Assembly: GCF_000799075.1 (NCBI RefSeq)
Contig: NZ_JTLI01000008.1
Location: 1-64,000 of the forward strand
Direction: 5' to 3'
From: Cetobacterium sp. ZOR0034
GTDB lineage: Bacteria; Fusobacteriota; Fusobacteriia; Fusobacteriales; Fusobacteriaceae
DNA: 64,000 nucleotides
The translations under genes were made by a program, and so were the position numbers. Below, in pieces: positions 52,903 through 59,660 of this stretch (positions within the stretch are counted from its first letter, which is position 1; each line of letters opens with the position of its first letter). A model generated the notes under the pieces. The model worked only from the letters and a program-made list of their open reading frames with translations. It did not search any database and was not told where the DNA came from.

Positions 52903-53343
52903 GTGATTAACACGAAAGATAAAACTGAAAAAATTTATGATTTAATTAATTTTACTGAAAATGAAGTGTTACCTAAACTTGAATACATCAAAAGTCAAAT
53001 GGATGAACTTTTTCCAGAATCAAAGGACATTAGACACATGAACGCTTTTAAAGAGAATATTGGAGCCAGATTAAAAAAAGATGATTCGATAGGAAATATT
53101 TTAAAAGTTTTAGCTGAGAATATACAAAAGCATGAGTTTATATCTGAAGCTTATGAAGCTAAAACAGAGTTACTATATCATTTGTTAGGAAAAATGTTAA
53201 AAGGAAACTTAAAAAGTGCAATTGATGAAAGAGCCATAGCCGATTTCATCTCTACACTAACAAAAGCTGGATATGATTTGAGTTGTACACCAGATAGAAT
53301 AACTATCGAAAAAACATGGAAGGCTAACTATAAAAAAAGTTAG
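52903..53343 (+). CDS. Unknown early phage protein, unusual start
   Basis: A 146-residue helical protein, no recognised domain (a C-terminal AIADFISTLTKAGYDLS segment). The only standard in-frame start, GTG 52903, lies inside AGGAGGTG. By alignment with the leader at 51856 the natural start position is the ACG at 52912. Either the GTG or a rare ACG start is used. Confidence 0.55.
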   Translation: MINTKDKTEKIYDLINFTENEVLPKLEYIKSQMDELFPESKDIRHMNAFKENIGARLKKDDSIGNILKVLAENIQKHEFISEAYEAKTELLYHLLGKMLKGNLKSAIDERAIADFISTLTKAGYDLSCTPDRITIEKTWKANYKKS

Positions 53344-53419
53344 CCACACTTAATGAATTAATAACCTAATGCTTCTGCAATTTTCTTTGCAAAATCTAAA
53401 GAGCAAGGAGGTGATTGAT

Positions 53420-53698
53420 GTGATTCTTGAAAAAATAAAAATCCTCTTTAAGAACAAGAATAGAGAAAACTCTTTTAAGGGAATGAGTGATGCTATACCA
53501 AATGTTAAAAATGAAGCTTTTGAAGAATATACAAAAAATCCATTTACTTGTGTTAAGTTATTTAAATTAAAATATGGATATGATGGCTTGTTAGCCATCT
53601 TGCAGTATAACGCTTTAAATAATATTGTGACTCCTTTTTACGTGATTAAAGAATACGAAGATCCATTTTTTACGGTATTTGTCTCAAACGAAATTTAG
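53420..53698 (+). CDS. Small early phage protein
   Basis: A 92-residue protein, no recognised domain; YEDPFFTVFVSNEI at the end. GTG 53420 is chosen because AAGGAGGTGATT is correctly spaced. As at 51856 an ATG-TGA pair overlaps the GTG. It converges with the minus-strand membrane protein gene across a shared hairpin. Confidence 0.55.
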   Translation: MILEKIKILFKNKNRENSFKGMSDAIPNVKNEAFEEYTKNPFTCVKLFKLKYGYDGLLAILQYNALNNIVTPFYVIKEYEDPFFTVFVSNEI

Positions 53699-53732
53699 TA
53701 TGCACAACTTTTATAAGTTGAGCATACTAATC
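53698..53732. terminator. Hairpin between convergent genes
   Basis: TAGTATGC and GCATACTA flank CAACTT/AAGTTG, giving about 14 pairs; placed between two convergent stop codons. T tracts are poor, so termination strength is uncertain. Confidence 0.55.
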
Positions 53733-54319
53733 AAAATTTTAAGAAGATCTGGTGAAATTTTCTCTAAAAAAGTAATAAGAATAGTGAGAGCCATAATAGT
53801 GTCTACTATAATTTCGATAGTTTTTTTTAGAGTAGAATGAATCTTGAATGGAAATAGTGATAAAAAATTAGTTACTATAAATCTTACTCCTTTTTTCAGC
53901 CAGTAAAAAGGGTTTATAAGATTGATAGCGTAGTTCTGTATTTTTATTTCGCTTTCCACTTGAATCGCTTTAGAAAACAATGCGTTTAAAGAATAACTAA
54001 GGATATTCTTTAAATATCTAGTTAACAGAGATTGATAATTAAAAAGAACATATTCTAAAAGTGACTGTGATGGTAAATATCCAGATTTTAATTCGCCTAA
54101 AGATGTTGAATTTATAAGTTTACAATTTTGATTTAAAAATAGTAAGTGTTCATCTAAGTCACCTATTCCTAAGTCGATTTTATTTCTAAATTCTTTAAAA
54201 TGATTTATAGATTTTGCTATTGTTCTTTTGATGTTAATAATAATAATAAGTTCTTTTAGAGAAATGAAAAATCCAATTATAAGTAAGATGATAAAAATAT
54301 TTTTTAAAGTAAATGACAT
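53711..54319 (-). CDS. Membrane protein moron
   Basis: A 202-residue protein with an N-terminal transmembrane helix (about 7-28), a helical middle, and one or two hydrophobic segments at the C-terminus (about 170-200). No motif recognised. It is on the minus strand within rightward early genes and has its own near-consensus promoter. A membrane protein expressed from a lysogen could act in superinfection exclusion; that is inference. Confidence 0.6.
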   Translation of the reverse strand: MSFTLKNIFIILLIIGFFISLKELIIIINIKRTIAKSINHFKEFRNKIDLGIGDLDEHLLFLNQNCKLINSTSLGELKSGYLPSQSLLEYVLFNYQSLLTRYLKNILSYSLNALFSKAIQVESEIKIQNYAINLINPFYWLKKGVRFIVTNFLSLFPFKIHSTLKKTIEIIVDTIMALTILITFLEKISPDLLKILISMLNL

Positions 54320-54357
54320 AATCCCTCCATAAATTTGTTTTGTTGTGTTGGAACTCT

Positions 54358-54386
54358 ATTATAACTATTTGGAGGATTATATACAA
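54358..54386 (-). promoter_or_regulatory. Promoter of the membrane protein moron
   Basis: On the minus strand TTGTAT, 17 bases, TATAAT. The -10 element ends 39 bases before the start codon of the gene at 54319. Confidence 0.65.
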
Positions 54387-54419
54387 GCCTACTACGGTAG
54401 GCATCTTATTTCAACTCTT

Positions 54420-54496
54420 CATGTTTAGCCAGTTGACTATAACTAAGCATGGAGGGTTGTAATAAGATAAATAATAAAATAAAGATGGTCAACTGG
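54420..54496 (+). promoter_or_regulatory. Predicted pseudoknot leader of the replication initiator
   Basis: CATGTTTAG (54420-54428) pairs with CTAAGCATG (54443-54451). Twelve bases of its loop, CCAGTTGACTAT (54429-54440), pair with ATGGTCAACTGG (54485-54496), all pairs matched with one G-U. The second stem ends 17 bases before GGGGAGG. A further hairpin GCCTAC/GTAGGC lies at 54387-54402. Confidence 0.65.
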
Positions 54497-54523
54497 CACT
54501 TGACCTCTTAGGGGAGGAACAAA

Positions 54524-55540
54524 ATGAATCATAGTTTTGATATAGATTTAGCAAAAGAATACGGGATAGAGGAAGCTATAATGATTGAAAATATCGCTTT
54601 CTGGATTAAAAAAAATATGGTTAATAACAAGCATTATATAGAGGATAAGTATTGGACATTTAACTCAGTGAGAGCTTTCAATGAACTTTTCCCTTATATG
54701 AATCCAAGCAAGATAAATAGAACTTTGAAAAAATTAGAAAAAATTGGAATTATAGAGATTGGAAAACATAATAAAGCTGCTTATGACCAAACATCGTGGT
54801 ATACGATAATAAACGAAGAAATTTTAGAGAAATATAAGCTAATACCTGATAATTGCTCATTTTGCAAAATGAAAAATGGTTTTGTCAATTTGCAAAATAG
54901 ATCTGTGCAAAATGAAAAACCTATACCATATGTAAACACAGATATAAACACAGATATAAAAAATAAACATGTAACATGCTCTGATTTAAAAAAACCTGAA
55001 AAGAAAATAATGCTTGGACTAAATCCAAAAGGTTATCCTCAGAAAGATGAATGGGAAAAGTTCTTAAATAAAAATTTAATTGGAGTAGACTATACTCCAG
55101 CTATAGAAAAAGCAATTAAGAATCTATTAAAAACAGAAACTTCAGTTGCGGTAGAAAAGATATTGCTAGAAACGTATAAAACTGGAATTGAGACTGGTAG
55201 AACAGTTTCAGAGATAGCAACTATCATCAGCAAAGGAAATGCCCTTAGAGCTAAAGCTGTAAAGCCTAAGAAAGAAAAAAAGATTACAGAGGAGAAAGGG
55301 CAAGATGAAATAATCATAGCATCATCACTAGACAAAGAAAAAGAGTTTATCCAGAAAAGAGAACTGGAGAAACAAGAAGTTGAAAAACAGAAGTTGCCAG
55401 AAGTGGAATTAACACCAGAATTGGAGGAAGTGTTGATAGAAAAAGTTGTTGCAACAGAGGGAATTGCAAAGACTTTTCTAAAAAAAATGAAAATCAAAAA
55501 TAATTTTATGTATGAAAACATGCTGAAAAAATATTTATAA
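54524..55540 (+). CDS. Phage replication initiator, DnaD-like
   Basis: A 338-residue protein. The N-terminal winged helix (IDLAKEYGIEEAIMIENIAFW and FNELFPYMNPSKINRTLKKL, residues 7-70) is typical of phage replisome organisers. The centre (118-145) encodes iterated sequence and the C-terminal half is charged with a coiled coil (250-290). It should bind the origin and recruit host DnaB. GGGGAGGAAC precedes ATG. Iterons inside the gene suggest the origin is internal. Confidence 0.78.
   Translation: MNHSFDIDLAKEYGIEEAIMIENIAFWIKKNMVNNKHYIEDKYWTFNSVRAFNELFPYMNPSKINRTLKKLEKIGIIEIGKHNKAAYDQTSWYTIINEEILEKYKLIPDNCSFCKMKNGFVNLQNRSVQNEKPIPYVNTDINTDIKNKHVTCSDLKKPEKKIMLGLNPKGYPQKDEWEKFLNKNLIGVDYTPAIEKAIKNLLKTETSVAVEKILLETYKTGIETGRTVSEIATIISKGNALRAKAVKPKKEKKITEEKGQDEIIIASSLDKEKEFIQKRELEKQEVEKQKLPEVELTPELEEVLIEKVVATEGIAKTFLKKMKIKNNFMYENMLKKYL
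54861..54957 (+). repeat. Iterons inside the initiator gene, candidate phage origin
   Basis: TTTTGCAAAATGAAAA-type repeats at 54860, 54889 and 54904 (shared core TGCAAAAT), followed by a perfect 12-base tandem repeat AAACACAGATAT at 54934-54957 and an A-rich stretch. In lambda and many Gram-positive phages such repeats in the initiator gene are its binding sites. Confidence 0.6.
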
Positions 55541-55560
55541 AAAAAACGGGAGTGAGTTTA

Positions 55561-55833
55561 ATGGGTAAACAAGATTTAATAATAATTGCTAGCTTAAGTG
55601 GAGTAATGATTAGTCTGAGGTTGTTGATTTATTACTTTGAAAAAGTTATAGAAAGGAATACCTCTAGATGCTGTGGGGATTGCAACTTTTTCGAAGTGTG
55701 TTTCCACTATGTGGATGAGAAAAGACTTTACACAAACAGGAACTATACCGAGCGTCCAGCTTGCGAGTCGTTTAAAGAAAAAAGTGAGATAATCATTGGA
55801 GGGGAAAATGAGAACACCGGAAAACATTTTTGA
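55561..55833 (+). CDS. Small membrane protein with cysteine cluster
   Basis: A 90-residue protein with one transmembrane helix (about 4-25) followed by a cysteine-rich domain (CCGDCNFFEVC near 37). ATG 55561 is chosen because CGGGAG lies 8 bases upstream. It overlaps the dUTPase-like gene by 26 bases. Function unknown. Confidence 0.55.
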   Translation: MGKQDLIIIASLSGVMISLRLLIYYFEKVIERNTSRCCGDCNFFEVCFHYVDEKRLYTNRNYTERPACESFKEKSEIIIGGENENTGKHF

Positions 55834-56362
55834 GTTATTGAAATTACAAAAAGAATTGGATAAAAAAACCAGTGGATTGAGAGAAAGCGGCTTTACACCT
55901 AGAAAACGTGATGCTTTTGATTTATCTATGGCACTTGATGATGAGTTTAATGAATTCATGAAAGAGCTTCCAGACGAATTAAATTTCAAATATTGGAAAG
56001 ATAAAAAACATGATCCTCACAAGCAATTGATTGAGTATGTAGATTGTTTATTTTTCCTACTGGGTGCTATAAATGATTTTCATTCTAGGAAGATAGATAT
56101 GCAAATTAGAATCTGTTTGAGTATGGATGATTTAAAATCGAGTGATAAAAAATTAGATAAAAAATCACTCTCAGAGTTTAAATATGCTATTCAGATAGCG
56201 AACTTAGAAGATGAGTTTGATATGGTGACACTATCTCGTTTTTATTTAGAGATTGGAGCTGCGGCAGGATATTGTGCTAAAGATATTTATAACGCTTATT
56301 GGGAAAAATGGAATATAAATATGGGTAGAGATAAAAAAGATTGGACATTGGGAGGAGAATAA
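55808..56362 (+). CDS. dUTPase-like all-alpha NTP pyrophosphohydrolase
   Basis: A 184-residue protein resembling the dimeric dUTPase/MazG superfamily: DLSMALDDEFNEFMKELP near 46 has the E-x-x-E metal site, and EYVDCLFFLLGAIND near 84 the second E-x-x-D. Such enzymes cleanse or alter the dNTP pool during phage replication. ATG 55808 follows GGAGGGG. Substrate is not certain. Confidence 0.72.
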   Translation: MRTPENIFELLKLQKELDKKTSGLRESGFTPRKRDAFDLSMALDDEFNEFMKELPDELNFKYWKDKKHDPHKQLIEYVDCLFFLLGAINDFHSRKIDMQIRICLSMDDLKSSDKKLDKKSLSEFKYAIQIANLEDEFDMVTLSRFYLEIGAAAGYCAKDIYNAYWEKWNINMGRDKKDWTLGGE

Positions 56363-56946
56363 TGGAAAATATTAGAATCGGTTTAGTATTATTGGCAGGA
56401 GCGAGCCTGTACGTAAACTATTTACTATGGAAAAGATTAAAAAGTGCAGAAAAGCAAAATGAAGAGTCGTCACAAGTTCGGTACGAGGAAAGAGATTTGT
56501 TTTTTAAGTCTTTAAATAGCAGAGAAATAACTATTGACAATTGTGAAAAAGAGATAAAAGCTCTAAGAAACTCAAGAGATAATCTTAGAAATATAATATC
56601 AAAAACTCAAAAGAGATTTGATAATCTTGAATCTGATTATAAAAAATTAGTAGAGTCAAACGAAAGACTTGGGCGTGAGTTTGATTCGCTCGCTATTTCT
56701 CACAAAAAGATAGCTGAAACAAATGAAAAGTTATACTCTAATTTTTTTGAAAAAGAAGAAGAACTATCAATATTAGATATGGCATATGACGAGTTAATGA
56801 AAGCGTATAATTCAAATGCAATGGATTTATATTTTTGGAATCTACTTCCAAAAGCGGATAGAGAAACGAGAAGACGATTCTTAAAAAATGGTAAATATAG
56901 AGTTTGTAACTTGAACACAGGAGAGTTAGTTTTTGAGGTAGTTTAA
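56362..56946 (+). CDS. Phage membrane-anchored coiled-coil protein
   Basis: A 194-residue protein with an N-terminal transmembrane helix (about 5-22) and a long coiled coil (25-130), ending in a small globular part. ATG 56362 shares its first base with the stop of the dUTPase-like gene and follows GGGAGGAG. It resembles Rz-type or cell-wall-associated phage proteins only in architecture. Confidence 0.6.
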   Translation: MENIRIGLVLLAGASLYVNYLLWKRLKSAEKQNEESSQVRYEERDLFFKSLNSREITIDNCEKEIKALRNSRDNLRNIISKTQKRFDNLESDYKKLVESNERLGREFDSLAISHKKIAETNEKLYSNFFEKEEELSILDMAYDELMKAYNSNAMDLYFWNLLPKADRETRRRFLKNGKYRVCNLNTGELVFEVV

Positions 56947-56966
56947 AATGGTTTCGAGGGGATAAA

Positions 56967-57104
56967 ATGATTATAGTTGTAAGTGATAATGATTTGAAAA
57001 AATTTGAAGAGAAGTTAGTGGAAACAAATAGCGAATACAACGTTGCAGATGTGGATGTAGATAATTATGGCGGGATATATATTGCTAGATTCACAGTTGG
57101 CTAG
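56967..57104 (+). CDS. Small phage protein
   Basis: A 45-residue protein with GAGGGG 6 bases before its ATG; no domain recognised. It overlaps the zinc-ribbon gene that follows by 38 bases in a different frame. Confidence 0.5.
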   Translation: MIIVVSDNDLKKFEEKLVETNSEYNVADVDVDNYGGIYIARFTVG

Positions 57105-57297
57105 TGGGAAAAAGGGGTGCTTCAAAATTAATAGTAAAATTAAAAATACGTATGTTTGTAAAAAGTGTAAGATGTTTATAGCTGAAAAAAAGGATGATGG
57201 GTACATCCATTACAACACAAAATGCAGATTTGCAAGTAATGGTATAGATATAAAAATAACTTGTAAATGTGGAGAAGTTCATATGATTAAAAGATAA
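57067..57297 (+). CDS. Zinc-ribbon phage protein (Com-like)
   Basis: A 76-residue protein with CKKC near 31 and CKCGEVHMIKR at the C-terminus, a zinc-ribbon arrangement reminiscent of phage Com translational regulators. The start is uncertain because no ribosome site precedes ATG 57067; coupling to the overlapping upstream gene is possible. Confidence 0.5.
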   Translation: MAGYILLDSQLASGKKGCFKINSKIKNTYVCKKCKMFIAEKKDDGYIHYNTKCRFASNGIDIKITCKCGEVHMIKR

Positions 57298-57358
57298 ATT
57301 AATAGAAAAAAATAGATAAAAATGTTATTATAAGTATGCAGATAGGAGGTGACTCGAT

Positions 57359-57439
57359 TTGAGTATCTTAAAAAGCATACTAGAAATAGTTGTTTTAGTC
57401 CTAACAATCTTTAAACTGATTAGAGATTTAAGGAAGTAG
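57359..57439 (+). CDS. Candidate type I toxin, 26-residue membrane peptide
   Basis: A peptide with a single hydrophobic helix (ILEIVVLVLTIFKLI) and a basic C-terminus (RDLRK). TTG start is 9 bases after AGGAGG. Its start region is duplicated at 57604-57632, where an antisense RNA originates. Size, composition and layout match Fst/par-type toxins. It could alternatively be a tiny holin because the endolysin follows. Confidence 0.6.
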   Translation: MSILKSILEIVVLVLTIFKLIRDLRK

Positions 57440-57472
57440 AGTCGCAGGGAGGAAACTCCCAGCTTCCTATCT
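57427..57472 (+). promoter_or_regulatory. Stable hairpin at the toxin 3' end
   Basis: AGGAAG/CTTCCT outer and GGGAG/CTCCC inner stems with a GAAA tetraloop overlap the toxin stop codon. No T tract follows, so it more likely stabilises the mRNA or partners the antisense RNA. Confidence 0.55.
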
Positions 57473-57494
57473 TGTAAAAAAATGGAGGTATCTT

Positions 57495-57584
57495 ATGGAA
57501 AATATATTAAATAATATCAAAACTATTTTGATTTTTATTCTGGGAGCAGTAGTGATATATTCTATTTATAAGAAAAAAAAGTAG
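57495..57584 (+). CDS. Second candidate membrane toxin, 29 residues
   Basis: A peptide with one transmembrane helix (TILIFILGAVVIYSIY) and a KKKK tail, the usual composition of type I toxins. GGAGGT lies 8 bases before ATG. Its last codons supply the T tract of the minus-strand antisense terminator. Confidence 0.6.
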   Translation: MENILNNIKTILIFILGAVVIYSIYKKKK

Positions 57585-57636
57585 ACCCCTTTGCAGAATT
57601 TAGGAGGGCCTACTTGATTTGAGTATCTTAACTGAT
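57575..57636 (-). ncRNA. Predicted antisense antitoxin RNA
   Basis: From the minus-strand promoter an RNA of about 60 bases is expected. It ends in GTAGGCCCT/AGGGGTCTAC with a nine-T tail. Its 5' part is complementary to TTGAGTATCTTAA in the duplicated region and, in trans, to the start codon region of the first toxin (18 of 19 bases over the shared block, plus AGGAGG). Confidence 0.6.
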
Positions 57637-57642
57637 AAAATG

Positions 57643-57671
57643 ATTATAATATTCTTTTGCCAAAAAGTCAA
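57643..57671 (-). promoter_or_regulatory. Antisense promoter
   Basis: On the minus strand TTGACT, 17 bases, TATAAT: near consensus, pointing back towards the toxin genes. Confidence 0.78.
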
Positions 57672-57697
57672 TACAAATAGAAGATTCTAAAAAAATA

Positions 57698-57726
57698 TTG
57701 ACATATGATTTTTTATGTATTATACT
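57698..57726 (+). promoter_or_regulatory. Strong promoter before the endolysin (late promoter candidate)
   Basis: TTGACA, 17 bases, TATACT. Transcription would start about 57,733 and meet a terminator before the endolysin, as at lambda pR'. Confidence 0.8.
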
Positions 57727-57782
57727 CATGACAAATATACGGATTAATTCCGAGGAAATTTAATATGATAGGATGACTTTAT

Positions 57783-57830
57783 GAGTCGGGGCTTGGGTGA
57801 CCAAGTTCTCGGCTCTTTTATTTTTTGTAA
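57783..57830 (+). terminator. Terminator between late promoter and endolysin
   Basis: GAGTCGGGGCTTGG-GTGA-CCAAGTTCTCGGCTC hairpin followed by TTTTATTTTTT. With the promoter upstream it defines an RNA of about 100 bases unless read-through occurs. Confidence 0.85.
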
Positions 57831-57848
57831 AAATATTTGGAGGTGTTT

Positions 57849-58394
57849 ATGAAAAGAGTAGTTTTACTTGCAGGACATAACTTCCAAGACCAAGGATGTC
57901 AGGTTAAATTAGATGGAGCGGTTATAACAGAGTTCAATTTAACAACTTGGTTAGTTGCTGAAGTTTTTAAAAAAGAAAGATTAATGAATGTGGATTTAGT
58001 TGCTAAAGCAAGAAATAATTATAGAGACTTAGTTAGTGAGGTCAACAGCTTAAATGCAGATATATTAATTAGTTGCCATTTTAATGCAGCTAATGGAGTG
58101 GCTCAAGGAACAGAGGTGTTACACTCTAGCAAAAGTACAAAGGGTAAAAAATTAGCTGGAATAGCTCAGGATATTTTAGTTAAAAATTTAAAACTTAGAG
58201 ATAGAGGTTTAAAGTCTACCTCTCCAGATATGAGAGGAGGATCTATACTAAATAAAACTAAGCCAGTAGCCATACTGATAGAACCGTTCTTCTTAGATTC
58301 AGTAAAGACGATGTCGGAATTGGTGGATTATATGGATAAAACAGCAGCATCTGTTATAGAGCTTTTAGAATATTTGGAAAAGAATGAGTTATAA
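57849..58394 (+). CDS. Endolysin, N-acetylmuramoyl-L-alanine amidase (Amidase_3)
   Basis: A 181-residue zinc amidase. LLAGHNFQDQG (residues 5-15) supplies the first ligand, LISCHFNAANG near 78 another, and VAILIEPFFLDS near 140 the catalytic glutamate. No signal peptide or cell-wall-binding domain, so a holin is needed for release. ATG 57849 follows GGAGGTG. It cleaves the amide bond between MurNAc and the stem peptide. Confidence 0.9.
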   Translation: MKRVVLLAGHNFQDQGCQVKLDGAVITEFNLTTWLVAEVFKKERLMNVDLVAKARNNYRDLVSEVNSLNADILISCHFNAANGVAQGTEVLHSSKSTKGKKLAGIAQDILVKNLKLRDRGLKSTSPDMRGGSILNKTKPVAILIEPFFLDSVKTMSELVDYMDKTAASVIELLEYLEKNEL

Positions 58395-58410
58395 ATAAAA
58401 TAATTAGGTT

Positions 58411-58520
58411 GAACCAATGTGTAAACCACAGGTAGGTTCGGGATAGGGGACGGCAAACGAGGACTTCGTGTCCTCTTCATTAGAGGTTATCATACGCCCC
58501 CCGCATGGTAGCTTCTAATG
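58411..58520 (+). promoter_or_regulatory. Structured leader element, copy 3
   Basis: GAACC/GGTTC outer hairpin, a GAGGAC/GTCCTC hairpin, then CATTAGAGG-TTATCAT pairs base for base with ATGGTAG-CTTCTAATG (16 pairs, some G-U) and is followed directly by AGGAGGTG. A C6 run in the loop could pair with GGGG upstream. Confidence 0.68.
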
Positions 58521-58538
58521 AGGAGGTGTATTTATGAC

Positions 58539-59660
58539 GTGATAGGTTTAGATAGAGCAAGAGTAAGCATAAAGCGAATTAATATCACTCCAGAACAGTT
58601 GAAGTTCAATATATTACAAAAATTCAGCATAAGAGGAGATATAAAAACATCCAACGGTGAAAAGATTTATATTGGAGACCAAGATGGAATAAAAAAAGCT
58701 TTTAAGTTTATAAATTTCATTAAAATTGGCATTAATAATCAATTATGTTCTGTTGAGATAGAGTTTAATTATACTAAATATTATCGAAATACAAACTTCG
58801 ATTTGATGAAAACTCAGAAAGAAAAAGAAAATGTAGATTTGAATATATTGATAATTTTATCTGAAATAACTGAAGTGGATATATCAAAGATGACTTACGA
58901 ATACTCTTTCCTTGAAGTTGCTGAGCAGATGGAAGTAAAAAGATTTTCAGACTATACGAATGTGATGTATTTAATCTATAAAGCTTTACATCTAAATAAA
59001 GATTTTAAAAAATCAGGCAAAGTTTTTTATGATTACTCATTAGTTTTAGATAGATTTTTTACAACGGGTTTTGTTTTTTCTTTTAAAGATGGACTGACTT
59101 TTGAAACTTATAATAAAAGTTTAGAAAATAATAAAAAAAGTATAGATGAACTCGATAAAGTAAATAAATCATCTTTGAAAAATGAGTTTAAGTTTACAAA
59201 AACGACTTTAAAAAATATATTTGGGTCTTCAGGAGTTGAAACTTTAAACTTAAATGCTATAAGAGAACAAATATCAGAAAGCGTGGGATTGTGCATAAAA
59301 AATGCAGTGATTGAACAATTGAAGAAAAATCAACTCGAAATAGAAAAAAGATTGGATGCTTTAGATAGTTTAACACCTAGAAATATCCAGTTATTTGTAA
59401 CAGAGAATAATGAATGGATACTAGATTACGATTGGTTTAACTGCATCTTAAAAAATAAACTATCAAATAAAAAATCAGAACGAATGGTTAGAATTTGTCA
59501 AAAAACAGCACGGGATAAACTTGTTGCTTTAGAGAAATCGAATAGCCCCAAAAGAAGTAATACAAAAAATATAAAGAGATTAGAACAGTATTTAAGAGTT
59601 CTTTTTGGAATAAAACTTGAAATAAAATTAACAAAAAATGGAGAAATCCAAGTTTTTTAA
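58539..59660 (+). CDS. Unknown protein with structured flanks
   Basis: A 373-residue basic protein I cannot assign with confidence. A stretch near 195 (GLTFETYNKSLE) is weakly reminiscent of rolling-circle or phage replication proteins, but no HUH motif is seen. GTG 58539 lies 12 bases after AGGAGG; a two-codon ORF (ATG ACG TGA) at 58534 overlaps it. It lies between endolysin and terminase, flanked by non-coding structured stretches. Confidence 0.5.
   Translation: MIGLDRARVSIKRINITPEQLKFNILQKFSIRGDIKTSNGEKIYIGDQDGIKKAFKFINFIKIGINNQLCSVEIEFNYTKYYRNTNFDLMKTQKEKENVDLNILIILSEITEVDISKMTYEYSFLEVAEQMEVKRFSDYTNVMYLIYKALHLNKDFKKSGKVFYDYSLVLDRFFTTGFVFSFKDGLTFETYNKSLENNKKSIDELDKVNKSSLKNEFKFTKTTLKNIFGSSGVETLNLNAIREQISESVGLCIKNAVIEQLKKNQLEIEKRLDALDSLTPRNIQLFVTENNEWILDYDWFNCILKNKLSNKKSERMVRICQKTARDKLVALEKSNSPKRSNTKNIKRLEQYLRVLFGIKLEIKLTKNGEIQVF

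Noticed and set aside
57619-57690. Third short frame beginning like the first toxin (TTG AGT ATC TTA)
   Set aside because: Only the first four codons match the toxin, the rest is not a membrane helix, and the antisense promoter lies inside it. It is better explained as the duplicated target block of the antisense RNA.
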